DNA of 64,000 bases from NCBI GenBank assembly GCA_012064415.1, contig SSNU01000226.1, forward strand, positions 62,001 to 126,000. Reading direction: 5' to 3'. This document shows, one piece after another, positions 54,201 through 62,373 of this stretch (positions are counted from its first letter, which is position 1; the number at the start of each line of letters is the position of its first letter). The notes below the pieces were generated by a model. That model was not told where the DNA came from, searched no databases, and saw only the letters and a list, made by a program, of their open reading frames with translations. Source of the stretch: Gyrodactylus bullatarudis. Taxonomy: Eukaryota > Platyhelminthes > Monogenea > Gyrodactylidea > Gyrodactylidae. Made by a program: the position numbers and the translations under genes.

Positions 54201-57200
54201 CAAGTAGTGAAAATGATCAAAAATCGATTTCCAAACGATAATGCATTAGAACAGATTCAGCATATTCGACTTTCTCGTCTAAACGTGATCCTAAAAAAAC
54301 ATCTTTTGGCCACAATCTCACTTTCAGATCAATAAAAATTTTGAGTTCAAAGTTCGAAAAATGGGATTTTGGCGCCAAATCAAAATTTGTAGATTCGAAT
54401 AAGTTTTTTTCAGTATTTTTTCTTCAAATCGTAAAAGTGGGCAACATGAGTAAGATTCCAGAAGTTCTTTTTGATAAAAAATCCGAGGTTTTCGTAAAAA
54501 TCATACATACCCAACTTCATATCAATTATAATTTTTTTTTTCACCCTCGAGCTGAAATATTAACCACCACGAATTTCTATAAATTATCTCAAGTTAATTA
54601 TATAATAATCTTACGGACCTTAAAATCAGGGAAGAGCCAAATCTGTGCATTCAAAAGAACCATACACACAATTTGGAACTGCTATGGCCTAATTGATTTT
54701 TAATTTTTCTTTTCTACCTACTAGAAAAGTTTATTTGGTTTTTCATCAATTGGAGTTGCTCAATAGAATACTACTACAATTTCATTCAAAAAATTTTTCA
54801 TTGTAACCATTTTTATTAAATATTGAACCAGGACTTGAGACTCACGAGACCTGGCGAAATATACATATCTCATTGAATATTATCCTAAGTTAGTTCTGAG
54901 AATAGATTTTCAAAGGAAATCTGATTATTACTAAAATCTGTTCGAGAATTGTAATATTGATACAGTAGCTTTAAAAAATTGAGTTTTATTCTACCTCACG
55001 TTACTTAAATCAATAAACATATTGTGCTCAAAGTTTGAAAAATGGTAATTTGGCAAAAACATCCACAAAAATGTTCGTTACAGCATTTTAGGAATCTCAA
55101 GAAACTCTTTCAAACTCAACGTAGGGGAGATCAAATTTACAATTGAATACATGTCTAGTAGTAAGTTCTGAAAAATCTGCTCGCTTTTTTATCATCAAAA
55201 TTGATGATTTAATTCTATGTCAAATCTAATCAAGTTTTAATCGAACGGAAGAGAATCAATTAATAGAGTAATTTTTTGATGGACTTCCTGTGTGGAAATC
55301 TTTTTTCCATCTTTTCTGTGTCTCTCCTGTGTATTGGATAAAATCTTAATTAAAATGCACCCTTTTAATTTGGTTTATTTATTTGGTTCTATTGCAAATC
55401 TGATAACTTATCTAGCATAAAAGCTTGATATACTCACTTATTCTTAGCAAAAAAATAGAAATTTACAATTTTTTATTGTCTTTGAGATGATTGCTGATTT
55501 CATCTTTAATTTTGCCTATGCTGTTGGTCATTTTTAAGTGAAAGGTGATGCTAGACAATTTAAAAGAGATAAGCGCTTTATTTCGGGCATACTCTTCAGT
55601 CTATACATGCCAATATATACAAAGGTTTGAAATTACAAAATTAACCCTTTCGAGATCAGAGGTCATATATAAGTTTTTAAAGAAGCAAAGTTTTTTTGTA
55701 ACGAGGGGTTGAAACTCAATCATTTTGTCAAAAATGAGGTGATCAAAGGTTGCCGCCCTCTTCGATCTACAGACACTGCTCTCCTTCTCTCTTCGGGTCT
55801 GCTACTCTCTGGTATCTGACTAGGCTTCAAGGTCGGCTTAGGGAGCACTAATGGTTGAACAAACTTTTTTTGGACGCAAAGATTAGGTTGGTCTCTCTGG
55901 ATCAAGATGGCCTCTACAGTCTTAAGGGCTGTGAAATTGTTTCCTGTTTGTCTATATAAAATTTCAAAGTTTATAGGGGAAACTTTTTCACACTCCTTAA
56001 GGTGTTGCCTGACTGCTGTTGCACCTGTGTATAAATGTTGCGTAACTCTGTCTTCCAACCTCCTGGTTGTATGACCAATATACTCAGATTGGCAAAAGCA
56101 TTTGAATTTATAAACCACATTCGATTCCATTAAGGGATTTGGTTTATCTTTTGTTGTGTTATTAAACATTTTCCTTGATTGGAATGGAATCTAAGTTTCG
56201 TTCTCTGGAAAGTTGAGTTGTACAACTGTCTGACTATATGTTGTGTAGTGGACGCCAGAACATCTCCTTTGAATGGAAGAAACACATCAATCTTATTGTC
56301 CACTTCTTTAGCTTCATCATTACTGTTAGTATTTTTTAACACTTTATCCACAGAAGGAATTAGTCATGAAATTTATTGGAATTTTTTTAGAATAATAAAG
56401 ATTACTTTAACGTAAATTTCAGCAAGATTTGAAATCAGTGTGCATCGTAAAAATCTAGCCATTTCAAATTAACTAATTGGTAGCTCTTATCGGATAAATC
56501 TCTGTCTTTGATGAAATAGTCTGTTTTTACAAGGCAATTATTCTCTCAAAAGAATTGAGTCAAAATAATCAATAGATATTGCTGATAGATTACAATAATC
56601 AGAGTCCTTGAAATTCTTGTGATCACCGATATCTGATCGGTGTTCCTAAGACTTTAACGTAATGAATAGTCAATCGACAACGAATCAGAAATCGGGTCAA
56701 TCCTAAATATACACATTATGGAAAATTATAATGAAAATCCAAAATATAAAAAATCATTTAAATAAATTAAAATAAAATCCCTGTTGTATATTGTCATTCA
56801 AGGTAAAATGTATTTTTAAAGTGACATCATTTTCTTTATCAGTAAAATTCAAATTTTATTTTTCCATTTGATTCAGTTTCCAAGGAATATTTTAAAAATT
56901 TGAGATTCTTGTGAAATTTATAGATTTTCAAATCCATTGAAAATTTGTTATTATTTTACCAAATTTTTGGGGTAAGAATATTTCGCAAAAAATCAGAATT
57001 TCAAAAGATATCTCATCATTATCGAGCTCTCAATTTTTCGAATTACCTTTTCAAATCAACAAGCTTTAGATTCATAATTTTAATAATCTTGATTAAAAGT
57101 AATCGTTTTGGTTCAGAGCCTTTTTTCCATATTTTAAAACAGTTATTTTCTAAATATATCACGTATCATGAGAGTGAGTGACTGATTTGAGTTTTTTATT

Positions 57201-60200
57201 GATTTTTAAATTATTCCTTGTAAATATTTCTAGCTTGCAACTTAATTTATGCTTAAAATAAACTGAAAGAAGATACCGGTTTTGACATTTAAGTAACGCT
57301 TGCAATATTTCCAGACATTTTAAAGATGGAATAAATTCTACTTCACTCTTACTTTTACTTACCTTGGAAAAAAATCACCCGTCAATTTGTTTTTGTACTT
57401 CTCATAATCCTTGATTTGATTTAAGATGTTTATCCAACTCTAGAAACTTGATCTCTTCTATGCTTGATGAAATTTTTGTTGTAGGAAATCAATGCCTAGA
57501 ATTTCCAACATAATGGTTCATTAAGTACGGCTCATTTTTACAAAAGCAATTTTCCCTTCTACCCATTGAGAAATGATGAAAAACGCTAATTTTATTCTTC
57601 TCTAAAACTTGCGAATAGAAGAGAAGAAGACTGCCAGAGGCTAAATTGCATTCTCTTATGTAAATCTATCAAAAGTAATATGATTAAGTGATTACAAGTA
57701 ATGCAAAAGAAGCTGAGAGGCTAATTTTACACTCTGACATCAAAGAGCTAGCTTAGGATCAATAATTATGTTAGATTACTGATGTGTTATGCAATTTTTT
57801 TTCAATTAAAAATACAATGCTATCATACAACACTAAGATTACATTCAATGATTTGAAATTTTTCAAGGTAGAGAGATGATTTTTATTTTTAAAAATATCC
57901 TAAGCTCAGAAATAAAATTTTGTTAAATTTCAAAATTTCAAATAATACCTTTAAATACCTAATTCAAATCATATAATTTTTCAAAACGATTTACGGCGCA
58001 AAGTCGTTAAACAAATTCAGATGGAATAAATTGTGTTGGCTGATGGATTTGATTGTTATAAAAATATCACTCTCTAAAACAGAGAATTTTGAGGAAAAAA
58101 ATCTATTGAATTTAATAAATTTAAATGTTTTAAAAAGATTCACAAAAATATGCCCATTATGTCAGATAAAATTTTTATGACCTCTATTTTTAAAATTCAT
58201 CGATATAGTTTTAAAAAACTCATAAAAATATAGTATTTATTTATGGGAGTTAATTCTAATCTTGTATTTGAAAATATTCAAGTTTCTATTCAATATTTTG
58301 TTTATTTTTGGCATTGAATTTTTGAAATTCTCGATATAGAAGTGAATAGATCAACCTAAATATATATGTTCCATCATCATATATTTTCTTTCATCAGTTT
58401 AGTAAATCCGATAGTGTAGTAATCTTTAGATGAGTCTAGATAAGAATTGATCCAATATTATATCCAATAGAGTTGATTGTCATCAAAGTATTATAGAAAC
58501 TAATGTTTCGATTTCAAGATATTACTTTCTAATACTTTTCCTAAAAAATATTCAATAAACATAAGTGAAAGTAGATTTAATCGGAATATCAAGTACATTC
58601 CTTAGTGTGGATGAGATGCCTGTAACCTGAACTCTATTCAGGAAGCTATTATTTGAGGAAGCTGGAATACCATTTATATTCAAATTTTTTGTTTATTAAA
58701 ATTAAATTTTTCAAAGGGCAAGTGTAAACATGCTTTATTATTAGAGAAAATTTTTATGCGCATTTAATAAAGATTATCATCATCATCATCATTTATGTGA
58801 AGTATTTTTATTTTTCAACTATGATTTTTTTCCGTCAGACAAAATTTGTTACACATTTCCACGTGATTCAATTCAATAATAATGATCATATTACATGAGT
58901 TATTTCTTCGTCTACAGATCCAGTTATTAAAATTAATCATTATTTGGGAAGAAGATTAAACATGTAAACACACTCAACTTCTTTTTTGCTAAGTAATCAC
59001 TAGGGCCTAAAAAAGTCCTAAAGAGCCTATTTTTTCCTAAGGTTCCTGTGGCTCCGAGAATTAAGAAAATGTTAGAAATAATTATTTATCATGTTATTAT
59101 TATTCATCAAAGTTATAAAGTCTTATAGATCGGTCTTATTTTCATGATAAGGTCTTAAAATGCAATTATCAATTTTGACACTGAACTTAACAAAATCAAA
59201 CAAAGAGAACAGCGTGCTTGTTTCCCATGGGTAGATTTAAGCATAATTTTGTACATAATATACAATACATGTTTGTATATGATACTGGCCAATCAGAATT
59301 GTTCTTTCCATATCGATATTCGAATTTTTTGGCTTCCCACTTTAAATTGAATACAACATGATAAGACCGAGAGTAATTCCTTGCCAAAATGAATCATTGC
59401 ATTCAGAAGGACTATAATGCCGAACTTTTTATAAAGAGGATGGTTTGACTATCATATTAAGTTATATTTTAATAAATTTTTAAAATCACGAAATGGACCA
59501 ATGGAAGCCAGAGAATATTTTGCATTGTAATAGTATTTAAATGTTACCGGGCTAGAGTCTGGAGAGACCCGGCGAAATATAACGTTTATCACTATAATAT
59601 ACGTCTGTCTTCTCTAACCTTCCTTATGAGTTTAGAACCAAACGAAAATAAATTTTTAAATTAAATATTAGTTTTACTTATAAGTAGTTTAACTATTATC
59701 TGTGAAATTCGATAGGTCTTAATTTAAGACCCAACGTTGAGAAATATCATTTTAAGGTCTTAAAAAATAATTTTAGCGTTCTTAAACTTGAGGCCCTACT
59801 AATCACATATGATGCAATTTAAATTTTTTTTCGGTTTGAAAATTTCTGAAATGCACGACTACTATTAGTTGAATTGCATATTTCAGCTCAGAGATATCCA
59901 GCTTTTGAGAGTATCTTCTTTATGCAATGATCAAAATAAATGGTCAAAGCATGATAGAATTAGTATAATCCAAGTCAATATGAGTCTATATAGTTCTACA
60001 AGAATAAATGAATAGGAAATTTAATTTCAGATAATTATGATTTGAGATAAGTATATCATTATACCTGAGTTTTTGTGAAAAGAAAAAAATATTTCCTAAT
60101 ACAGATAGGGAAATTTGAAAGGAAATGTAAGATAGGGAAATAGAGTTTTATTGATTTTATGACAAGCCAAATACATAATGTATACTTGAAATAAGAAGGA

Positions 60201-60613
60201 ATTTTGAGTTTTTTTATGTACTATAATGAAAAAATTTTCGTCATGGGCAGGATTTGAACCTACGCGGGGAGACCCCAATGGATTTCGAGTCCATCGCCTT
60301 AACCACTCGGCCACCATGACTTTTGTGATATAATTATTAATATTTATTTTCGTTTTTAGGAATTCTTTCAACTGTTATAGCCTCCATGGTTGTCAGTAAC
60401 GCAGCATCAGATAAGAAAGTAGGATGGATGATCGCTTTCTTCCTAGCTGCTGCTTCACAATTCTTTGCGGCCTTTTGTTATCTTTTATTCGCTTCATGCG
60501 AAGAGCAATCCGACTGGTGTAATGATAATCAATACGAGGAGACCAACACTCCCTCGCCAAGTGATCTCAAGGCAAAACGTAAAATGCTAACAATGATTGA
60601 AAATTCCGTATAA
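33300..60613 (+). CDS. SLC17-family transporter (vesicular glutamate transporter/sialin-like)
   Basis: This is a major facilitator superfamily organic-anion transporter. Exons: 33300-34548, 46063-46227, 48611-48718, 60360-60613 (591 residues, all introns phase 1). The start is fixed by an in-frame TGA 12 bp upstream. The N-terminus has an acidic di-leucine signal (ETDSLL, residues 21-26), the type that sends sialin to lysosomes. TM1 (GWKRYLISIL to IGMRSEM) is followed by a long lumenal loop with four N-glycosylation sequons (N119, N126, N155, N167). Family marks are RILQGLAEG (R236, E243), GWGVVFYIY and, after exon joining, VPVGGFLADLLR and IDMSPEYAGLIMGFANSI. Positions matching His128 and Arg322 of VGLUT2, needed for glutamate transport, appear to be Glu174 and Asp373, so the substrate may differ. 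Only 1,776 bp of a 27-kb gene is coding. Confidence 0.88.
34848..34994. repeat. Small inverted repeat
   Basis: The 33-bp arms at 34848-34880 and 34962-34994 are inverted copies with two mismatches (outer end GAATCTATCAGTTTAA). The loop contains several AATTATAATTAAT-type palindromic stretches. It is MITE-like in size, with no visible target duplication. Confidence 0.6.
36860..37165 (-). pseudogene. Penelope-like GIY-YIG endonuclease remnant (second family)
   Basis: The - strand frame (37165-36926) reads LVYKFQCDCGASYIGRTIRK then LSTRSNDHL, a GIY-YIG start that clearly differs from copies A and B. After a frameshift the C-terminal part continues toward 36860 as VWVKEKFFINQYKPNLCVQK. It is a broken element. 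A remnant of the same type lies near 43060-43207. Confidence 0.72.
37836..37884 (+). ncRNA. Hammerhead ribozyme candidate, intact core (second group)
   Basis: Order: CCGGG (37836-37840); stem I strand UAAGU (37843-37847); CUGAAGA (37848-37854); stem II region with loop segment CCCGG (37857-37861); GAAA (37863-37866); stem III hairpin 37866-37878 (AUAG pairing with CUUAU, including G-U); cleavage position C at 37879; stem I strand ACUUA (37880-37884), perfectly complementary to UAAGU. CCGGG and CCCGG are complementary. All core residues of the hammerhead consensus are present. Stem II is short and has a mismatch. Relatives lie at 54828 and 59547. Confidence 0.65.
38758..40452 (-). mobile_element. 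IS630/Tc1-like DNA transposon with 251-bp terminal inverted repeats
   Basis: The arms 38758-39008 and 40202-40452 are inverted copies that look identical by eye over 251 bp. One transposase frame lies between them on the - strand. Identical long arms suggest recent insertion or gene conversion. Flanking target duplications are not clear because the outer edge TCTATACC is itself TA-rich. It lies inside SLC17 intron 1. Confidence 0.85.
39118..40041 (-). pseudogene. DDE transposase (IS630/Tc1 group) with one premature stop
   Basis: The frame starts at ATG 40041 (MPRNKYPDSVRAKVLEIYS), meets a TAG at 39972-39970 (codon 24) and continues in the same frame to 39118, giving about 307 codons. A helix-turn-helix (ATAYKWIRSGRP) precedes the DDE core: VVWIDETNFNLF (first D), IVCDNAPIH (second D) and LLNPIEKAWS (E). 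The second D and the E are separated by 31 residues, shorter than the usual 34 to 39. The stop is the only lesion I see; it may be one base change from a sense codon. A downstream ATG at 39954 would lose part of the DNA-binding region. Confidence 0.8.
40453..43270 (+). other. SLC17 intron 1, middle part
   Basis: It contains foldback-related sequence at about 41020-41210 (TTTTGATCACTCTCTCACTT) and a Penelope-like remnant at 43060-43207. The rest is AT-rich without coding signal. Confidence 0.45.
43060..43207. pseudogene. Penelope-like endonuclease scraps in opposite orientations
   Basis: On the - strand, 43140-43060 reads CNCRASYIGQKNRKLST, matching the GIY-YIG start of the 37-kb remnant. Immediately beside it, 43143-43207 on the + strand reads YVWVKGKFFN, matching the C-terminal part VWVKEKFFIN. 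The two ends of one domain are therefore in inverted arrangement, a sign of rearrangement or inverted insertion. Confidence 0.5.
43352..44372 (-). pseudogene. Mariner (DD34D) transposase, inactivated
   Basis: The N-terminal half (44372-43905) has HTH motifs including TVFRWHSAFKDGK and DDEERSGRPSEI. The C-terminal half (43855-43352) has KKVMLTIFW, LQDNARPHLGKEV and HPPYSPDLAPSDYHLF, with 34 residues between the second and third catalytic Asp. Two lesions inactivate it: a small deletion near 43903 that shifts frame where the first catalytic Asp (TCDEKW in relatives) should be, and a TAG at about 43862 where Trp is expected (RSWKKV). The left edge near 43277 (TAGGTTGTGCGATAAGTAATGG) resembles a mariner end; no matching right end was found. 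Confidence 0.88.
44373..46062 (+). other. SLC17 intron 1, last part
   Basis: This is AT-rich sequence with a foldback terminus near 45655-45690 (CATTTTCATATAAACTAGCT). No coding signal is seen before the acceptor TATATTCTAG at 46053-46062. Confidence 0.45.
46063..46227 (+). CDS. SLC17 gene exon 2
   Basis: 55 codons. The reading gives GGFLADLLRLKTALPL, KIFSILGFGLKGVFF and ATIYLTLSL. It joins exon 1 in phase 1 to give VPVGGFLADLL, the conserved VPIGGQIADFL segment after TM8 in vesicular glutamate transporters. Acceptor TTCTAG and donor GTGAGT fit consensus. Confidence 0.88.
46490..46650 (+). pseudogene. Fragment of IS630/Tc1-like transposase
   Basis: It reads NFEILRLAPFSYLIDPREKI, matching NILRLAPYSFLLNPIEKAW of the transposase at 39118-40041, followed in another frame by EEILEYSRTG (DILRYQRNRE in the complete copy). 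Only the last catalytic block survives. It lies in SLC17 intron 2, in the opposite orientation to the complete copy. Confidence 0.6.
46651..48610 (+). repeat. SLC17 intron 2, remainder
   Basis: About 47190-47600 is the counterpart of the repeat in RalBP1-like intron 6. Three blocks with AGACCCCC occur at 48126, 48191 and 48257, about 65 bp apart. No gene is seen. Confidence 0.5.
48611..48718 (+). CDS. SLC17 gene exon 3
   Basis: 36 codons. It reads GFSGLAVAGYAVNVIDMSPE then YAGLIMGFANSISTFT. The family equivalent is [20 protein letters not shown] then ILMGISNGVGTLSG. Phase 1 at both ends; donor GTGAGT. Confidence 0.88.
49460..49494 (-). ncRNA. Hammerhead-like block, degenerate
   Basis: The - strand reads GGCAUGUAUCACA, CUGAAAA, AUAUACUC, GAAA. 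The G of CUGANGA is lost and the loop pairing is gone. It is recognisable only by comparison with the other copies. Confidence 0.35.
49971..50039 (+). ncRNA. Hammerhead-like ribozyme motif, core present
   Basis: CUGAAGA at 49982-49988, an eight-base stem II region (GUAUGACC), GAAA at 49997-50000, then an A/U-rich stem III region and a 3' flank ending in GGCATC, as in the Penelope-associated copies. The upstream GGCAU has mutated (GAAAU), so the loop contact is weakened. Confidence 0.45.
51992..52657. repeat. Foldback element 2
   Basis: The termini are AATCTAGTTTACATGAAGAT (left) and its counterpart ACTTCATATCAATTAGCTTT (right). The arms are about 250 bp each, with mirrored blocks such as AATCCCATTTTTTCGAACTT. 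The right arm has the perfect palindrome TTTGGCGCCAAA (52476-52487); the left has TTTGACGCCAAA (52107-52118). No protein is encoded. Confidence 0.8.
52658..53839 (+). other. SLC17 intron 3, between foldback elements
   Basis: It holds a 15-bp perfect inverted repeat at 52810-52824 and 52855-52869 (CCTCGCCCTGGAAAT) with a 30-base loop. Otherwise it is AT-rich and non-coding. The frame 53508-53744 has no recognisable product. Confidence 0.45.
53840..54534. repeat. Foldback element 3
   Basis: The termini are TTGATATGAAGTTGGGAATC (left) and CCCAACTTCATATCAATTAT (right). The long arms mirror each other, and each carries TTTGGCGCCAAA (54016-54027 and 54368-54379). The open frames at 53897-54703 are arm sequence, not genes. 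It is the closest relative of the element at 61849-62373. Confidence 0.82.
54828..54873 (+). ncRNA. Hammerhead-like block, core mutated (second group)
   Basis: CCAGG, then CUCACGA instead of CUGANGA, GA-CCUGG-C, GAAA, and an AUA/UAU hairpin ending in UC. The core is broken. CCAGG and CCUGG still pair although both differ from the 37.8- and 59.5-kb copies, which is a compensatory change. Confidence 0.45.
55547..55611 (-). ncRNA. Hammerhead ribozyme candidate, intact core (Penelope copy B)
   Basis: On the - strand: GGCAU (55611-55607); AGA of stem I (55602-55600); CUGAAGA (55599-55593); GU-AUGCC-C (55592-55585), the AUGCC complementary to GGCAU; GAAA (55584-55581); stem III AUAA...UUAU with five-base loop; cleavage position C at 55568; then UCU, pairing with AGA. 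It lies about 110 bp 3' of the endonuclease stop codon. Hammerheads in Penelope pseudo-LTRs are established, and this fits that placement. Stem II is very short. Confidence 0.68.
55720..56169 (-). pseudogene. Penelope-like GIY-YIG endonuclease, copy B
   Basis: This 149-residue frame is almost the same as the one at 22614-23066 (SEYIGHTTRRLEDRVTQHL, QPNLCVQKKF, ITSFLTK). The upstream linker is in a different frame, because of the same missing base in the A-run near 56167 as in copy A. One codon is missing in KECEKVSP relative to KECGEKVSP in copy A. Confidence 0.82.
56346..59000 (+). other. SLC17 intron 3, between Penelope copy B and hAT-like element
   Basis: This is AT-rich sequence with no recognisable gene or complete repeat. 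There is a short ATCATCATCATCATC run near 58780. Confidence 0.45.
59001..59798. mobile_element. hAT-like non-autonomous element
   Basis: The ends are TAGGGCCT (59001-59008) and its reverse complement AGGCCCTA (59791-59798). They are flanked by GTAATCAC (58993-59000) and CTAATCAC (59799-59806), 7 of 8 bases identical, as expected for the 8-bp target duplication of hAT transposons. No transposase frame is present. A hammerhead-like block (59547-59595) sits inside. Confidence 0.62.
59547..59595 (+). ncRNA. Hammerhead-like block, one core change (second group)
   Basis: CCGGG, CUGGAGA (one base off CUGANGA), GA-CCCGG-C, GAAA, and a UAUAACGUUUA hairpin ending in UC, then ACU, which pairs with AGU before the core. 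CCGGG pairs with CCCGG as in the 37.8-kb copy. Confidence 0.48.
60239..60320 (-). tRNA. tRNA-Ser(CGA)
   Basis: On the - strand an 82-nt sequence folds as a class II tRNA. The acceptor GTCATGG pairs with CCATGAC (discriminator G). Then follow the D arm GGCCGAGTGGTTAAGGC, the anticodon stem-loop GATGGACTCGAAATCCATT with CGA, a variable arm, and the T arm GTAGGTTCAAATCCTGC. A TTTT terminator follows within a few bases. It decodes UCG. It lies in the last SLC17 intron, antisense, 39 bp before exon 4. Confidence 0.95.
60360..60613 (+). CDS. SLC17 gene exon 4 (C-terminus)
   Basis: It reads GILSTVIASMVVSN, KKVGWMIAFFLAAASQFFA and YLLFASCEEQSDW, then a hydrophilic tail ending MIENSV and TAA. VGLUT counterparts are GTLSGMVCPIIVG, EEWQYVFLIAALVHYGG and FYAIFASGEKQPW. 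The acceptor CGTTTTTAG at 60351-60359 lies just past the tRNA gene. A candidate poly(A) signal is at 60948-60953. Confidence 0.9.
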
Positions 60614-61848
60614 AACTCGACCCGGATACCAGTTACCTTATATACTGGTATATCTCCTCTCAGGGTGGAAATCAGATATTGCCCTCAGTTGTACTGAAAT
60701 TTTGAATAGCCAAACTTTTCTTCTGGTTCTCCTTTTTTTCACAAAAGAACATTCGGAAAGTTGATAATTACCTTTTATTTAATAACTAGAAAAAGTTCAT
60801 GTATATTGAAAAATATCAACTTGACAAAAATTTATGAATTTGAAATTAAATTGGAATATTCAGAGAATTTTATTAAATGCCGGATATGTTAATTTTTGAA
60901 TGAACAGAAGATAGCAGTTATTTTATTTTTATTCAAAGATCCTACAAAATAAAACAACTTATTTGAAAAAATAGTTATTTTTCATCAATAGGACCCCAAA
61001 AAATATGCGGTAATGAAACAAAATTCATGCATTTAAAATTATCAAAATATGCTTTTTCGATTATAATTATTTTAGTTATTTACTTATGAGTTGAATAGAA
61101 AAAATCAGGATTTTCCCGCTTTTGATAGCATCCTTTTCTTTTTCAAACTTTTTTAAAATAGATTCCAAGAATAGTCTTAGATCTGAGAATTTCCAAATAC
61201 TTTTCTTGAATAATAATCAAAATTTAGCTCTAAATATTTAAATTATAGAGAAAATCTCACAGCAAATATAATTATGATTATAAAAAAACTCTTTTTTCAT
61301 TTTTCCGTCTTATTTATAATGAAAAAATTAATTCTAAATTATTCAGAGATAAATATGTATTACGTTATACAATATTTCTTTGCATATTTTTTAAAGAAAT
61401 GATCCTAAAAAACTTTGAACAAAGTATTTCTTCAGGGAGCTGTTCGGCGTAGATTGACTATAACGTTGTTGTTCTCTTGCTACCTAAAAAGAATGGCATC
61501 AAATTGAATTTTGAAAAATGATCATATTTTTCTTAAAGCCTTGAAAATATGTATTCAAACATGATCTGGATTCGAATTCTTTATGGAAAAATTGAGATTT
61601 CTGAAATTCTCATAAATTCCAAACTTTATATCAATTAGCTTCAGATACTTTCTGTTGACTTTGGAGTGTTAGGGTGGCTAGAAGTTGTCTTTTAGGATCA
61701 CGATATTTCAAGGTGATCAGATATGTTGAATGAGATTTTCTAAAACTTCAAGAAAAGATGAATTTCATGATATTTTGACAAAAATTATCAGATTTCTAGA
61801 CCTTATCATGTGGGTATCAAGAGTCATTTGGAAATTATAAATCTTATA
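60614..61848 (+). other. 3' flank of SLC17 gene
   Basis: This covers the 3' untranslated region and AT-rich DNA. A foldback-type terminus lies near 61620-61640 (TTTATATCAATTAGCTTC). Nothing else is seen. Confidence 0.45.
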
Positions 61849-62373
61849 AAGCTGGTTGACATGAAGATTCGAATATAAAGCTAATTGATATGAAGTTGGG
61901 AATCTATGATTTTTACGAAAACCTCGGATTTTTTATCAAAAATTCGAATATGTAAAAGAACTTCTGGAATCTTACTCATGTTGCCCACTTTTACGATTTG
62001 AAGAAAAAACCTAATTCGATTCTACAAATTTTGATTTGGCGCCAAAATTTCATTTTTTCTAACTTTGAACTCAAAATTTTTATTGGTCTGAAAGTGGGAG
62101 TGTGGCCAAAAGATGTTTTTTGGATGTTTTTACGTTAAGATGAAAAAGTCGAATATGCTGAATCTGTTCGAACGCAAAACTTAATTATCGAATTTCGATT
62201 TTTGATCATTTTCACTACTTGAAAATCAACGAAATTTCGACAAATCGAAATTCCTCAAAAATGGTGAATCTTTCGAAATTTTATAGGCTTTCTTGTCCAA
62301 CCAAACATCTTTTGGCCACACTGCCACTTTTGAAAATATCATAGATTCCCAACTTAATATCAACCAACTTTAC
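61849..62373. repeat. Foldback element 4
   Basis: Left terminus AATTGATATGAAGTTGGGAA (from 61884), preceded by a second terminus copy AAGCTGGTTGACATGAAGAT (from 61853). Right terminus TTCCCAACTTAATATCAACC. Closely related to element 3, but the right arm is internally deleted, so only the left arm carries TTTGGCGCCAAA (62035-62046). Confidence 0.75.

Larger units (their letters stand above)
55478..56345 (-). mobile_element. Penelope-like element copy B (3' portion)
   Basis: It is nearly identical to copy A over the endonuclease frame and the ribozyme block and extends further 5' (to about 56345: VFLPFKGDVLASTTQ, part of the linker after the reverse transcriptase). It has a deletion of about 230 bp in the 3' untranslated region relative to copy A. 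Located in SLC17 intron 3, antisense to the gene. Confidence 0.78.

Noticed and set aside
53508..54703. Several + strand frames of 60-120 codons
   Set aside because: The frames from 53897 on lie in the arms of foldback element 3 and read its inverted repeats; the frame at 53508-53744 shows no domain.
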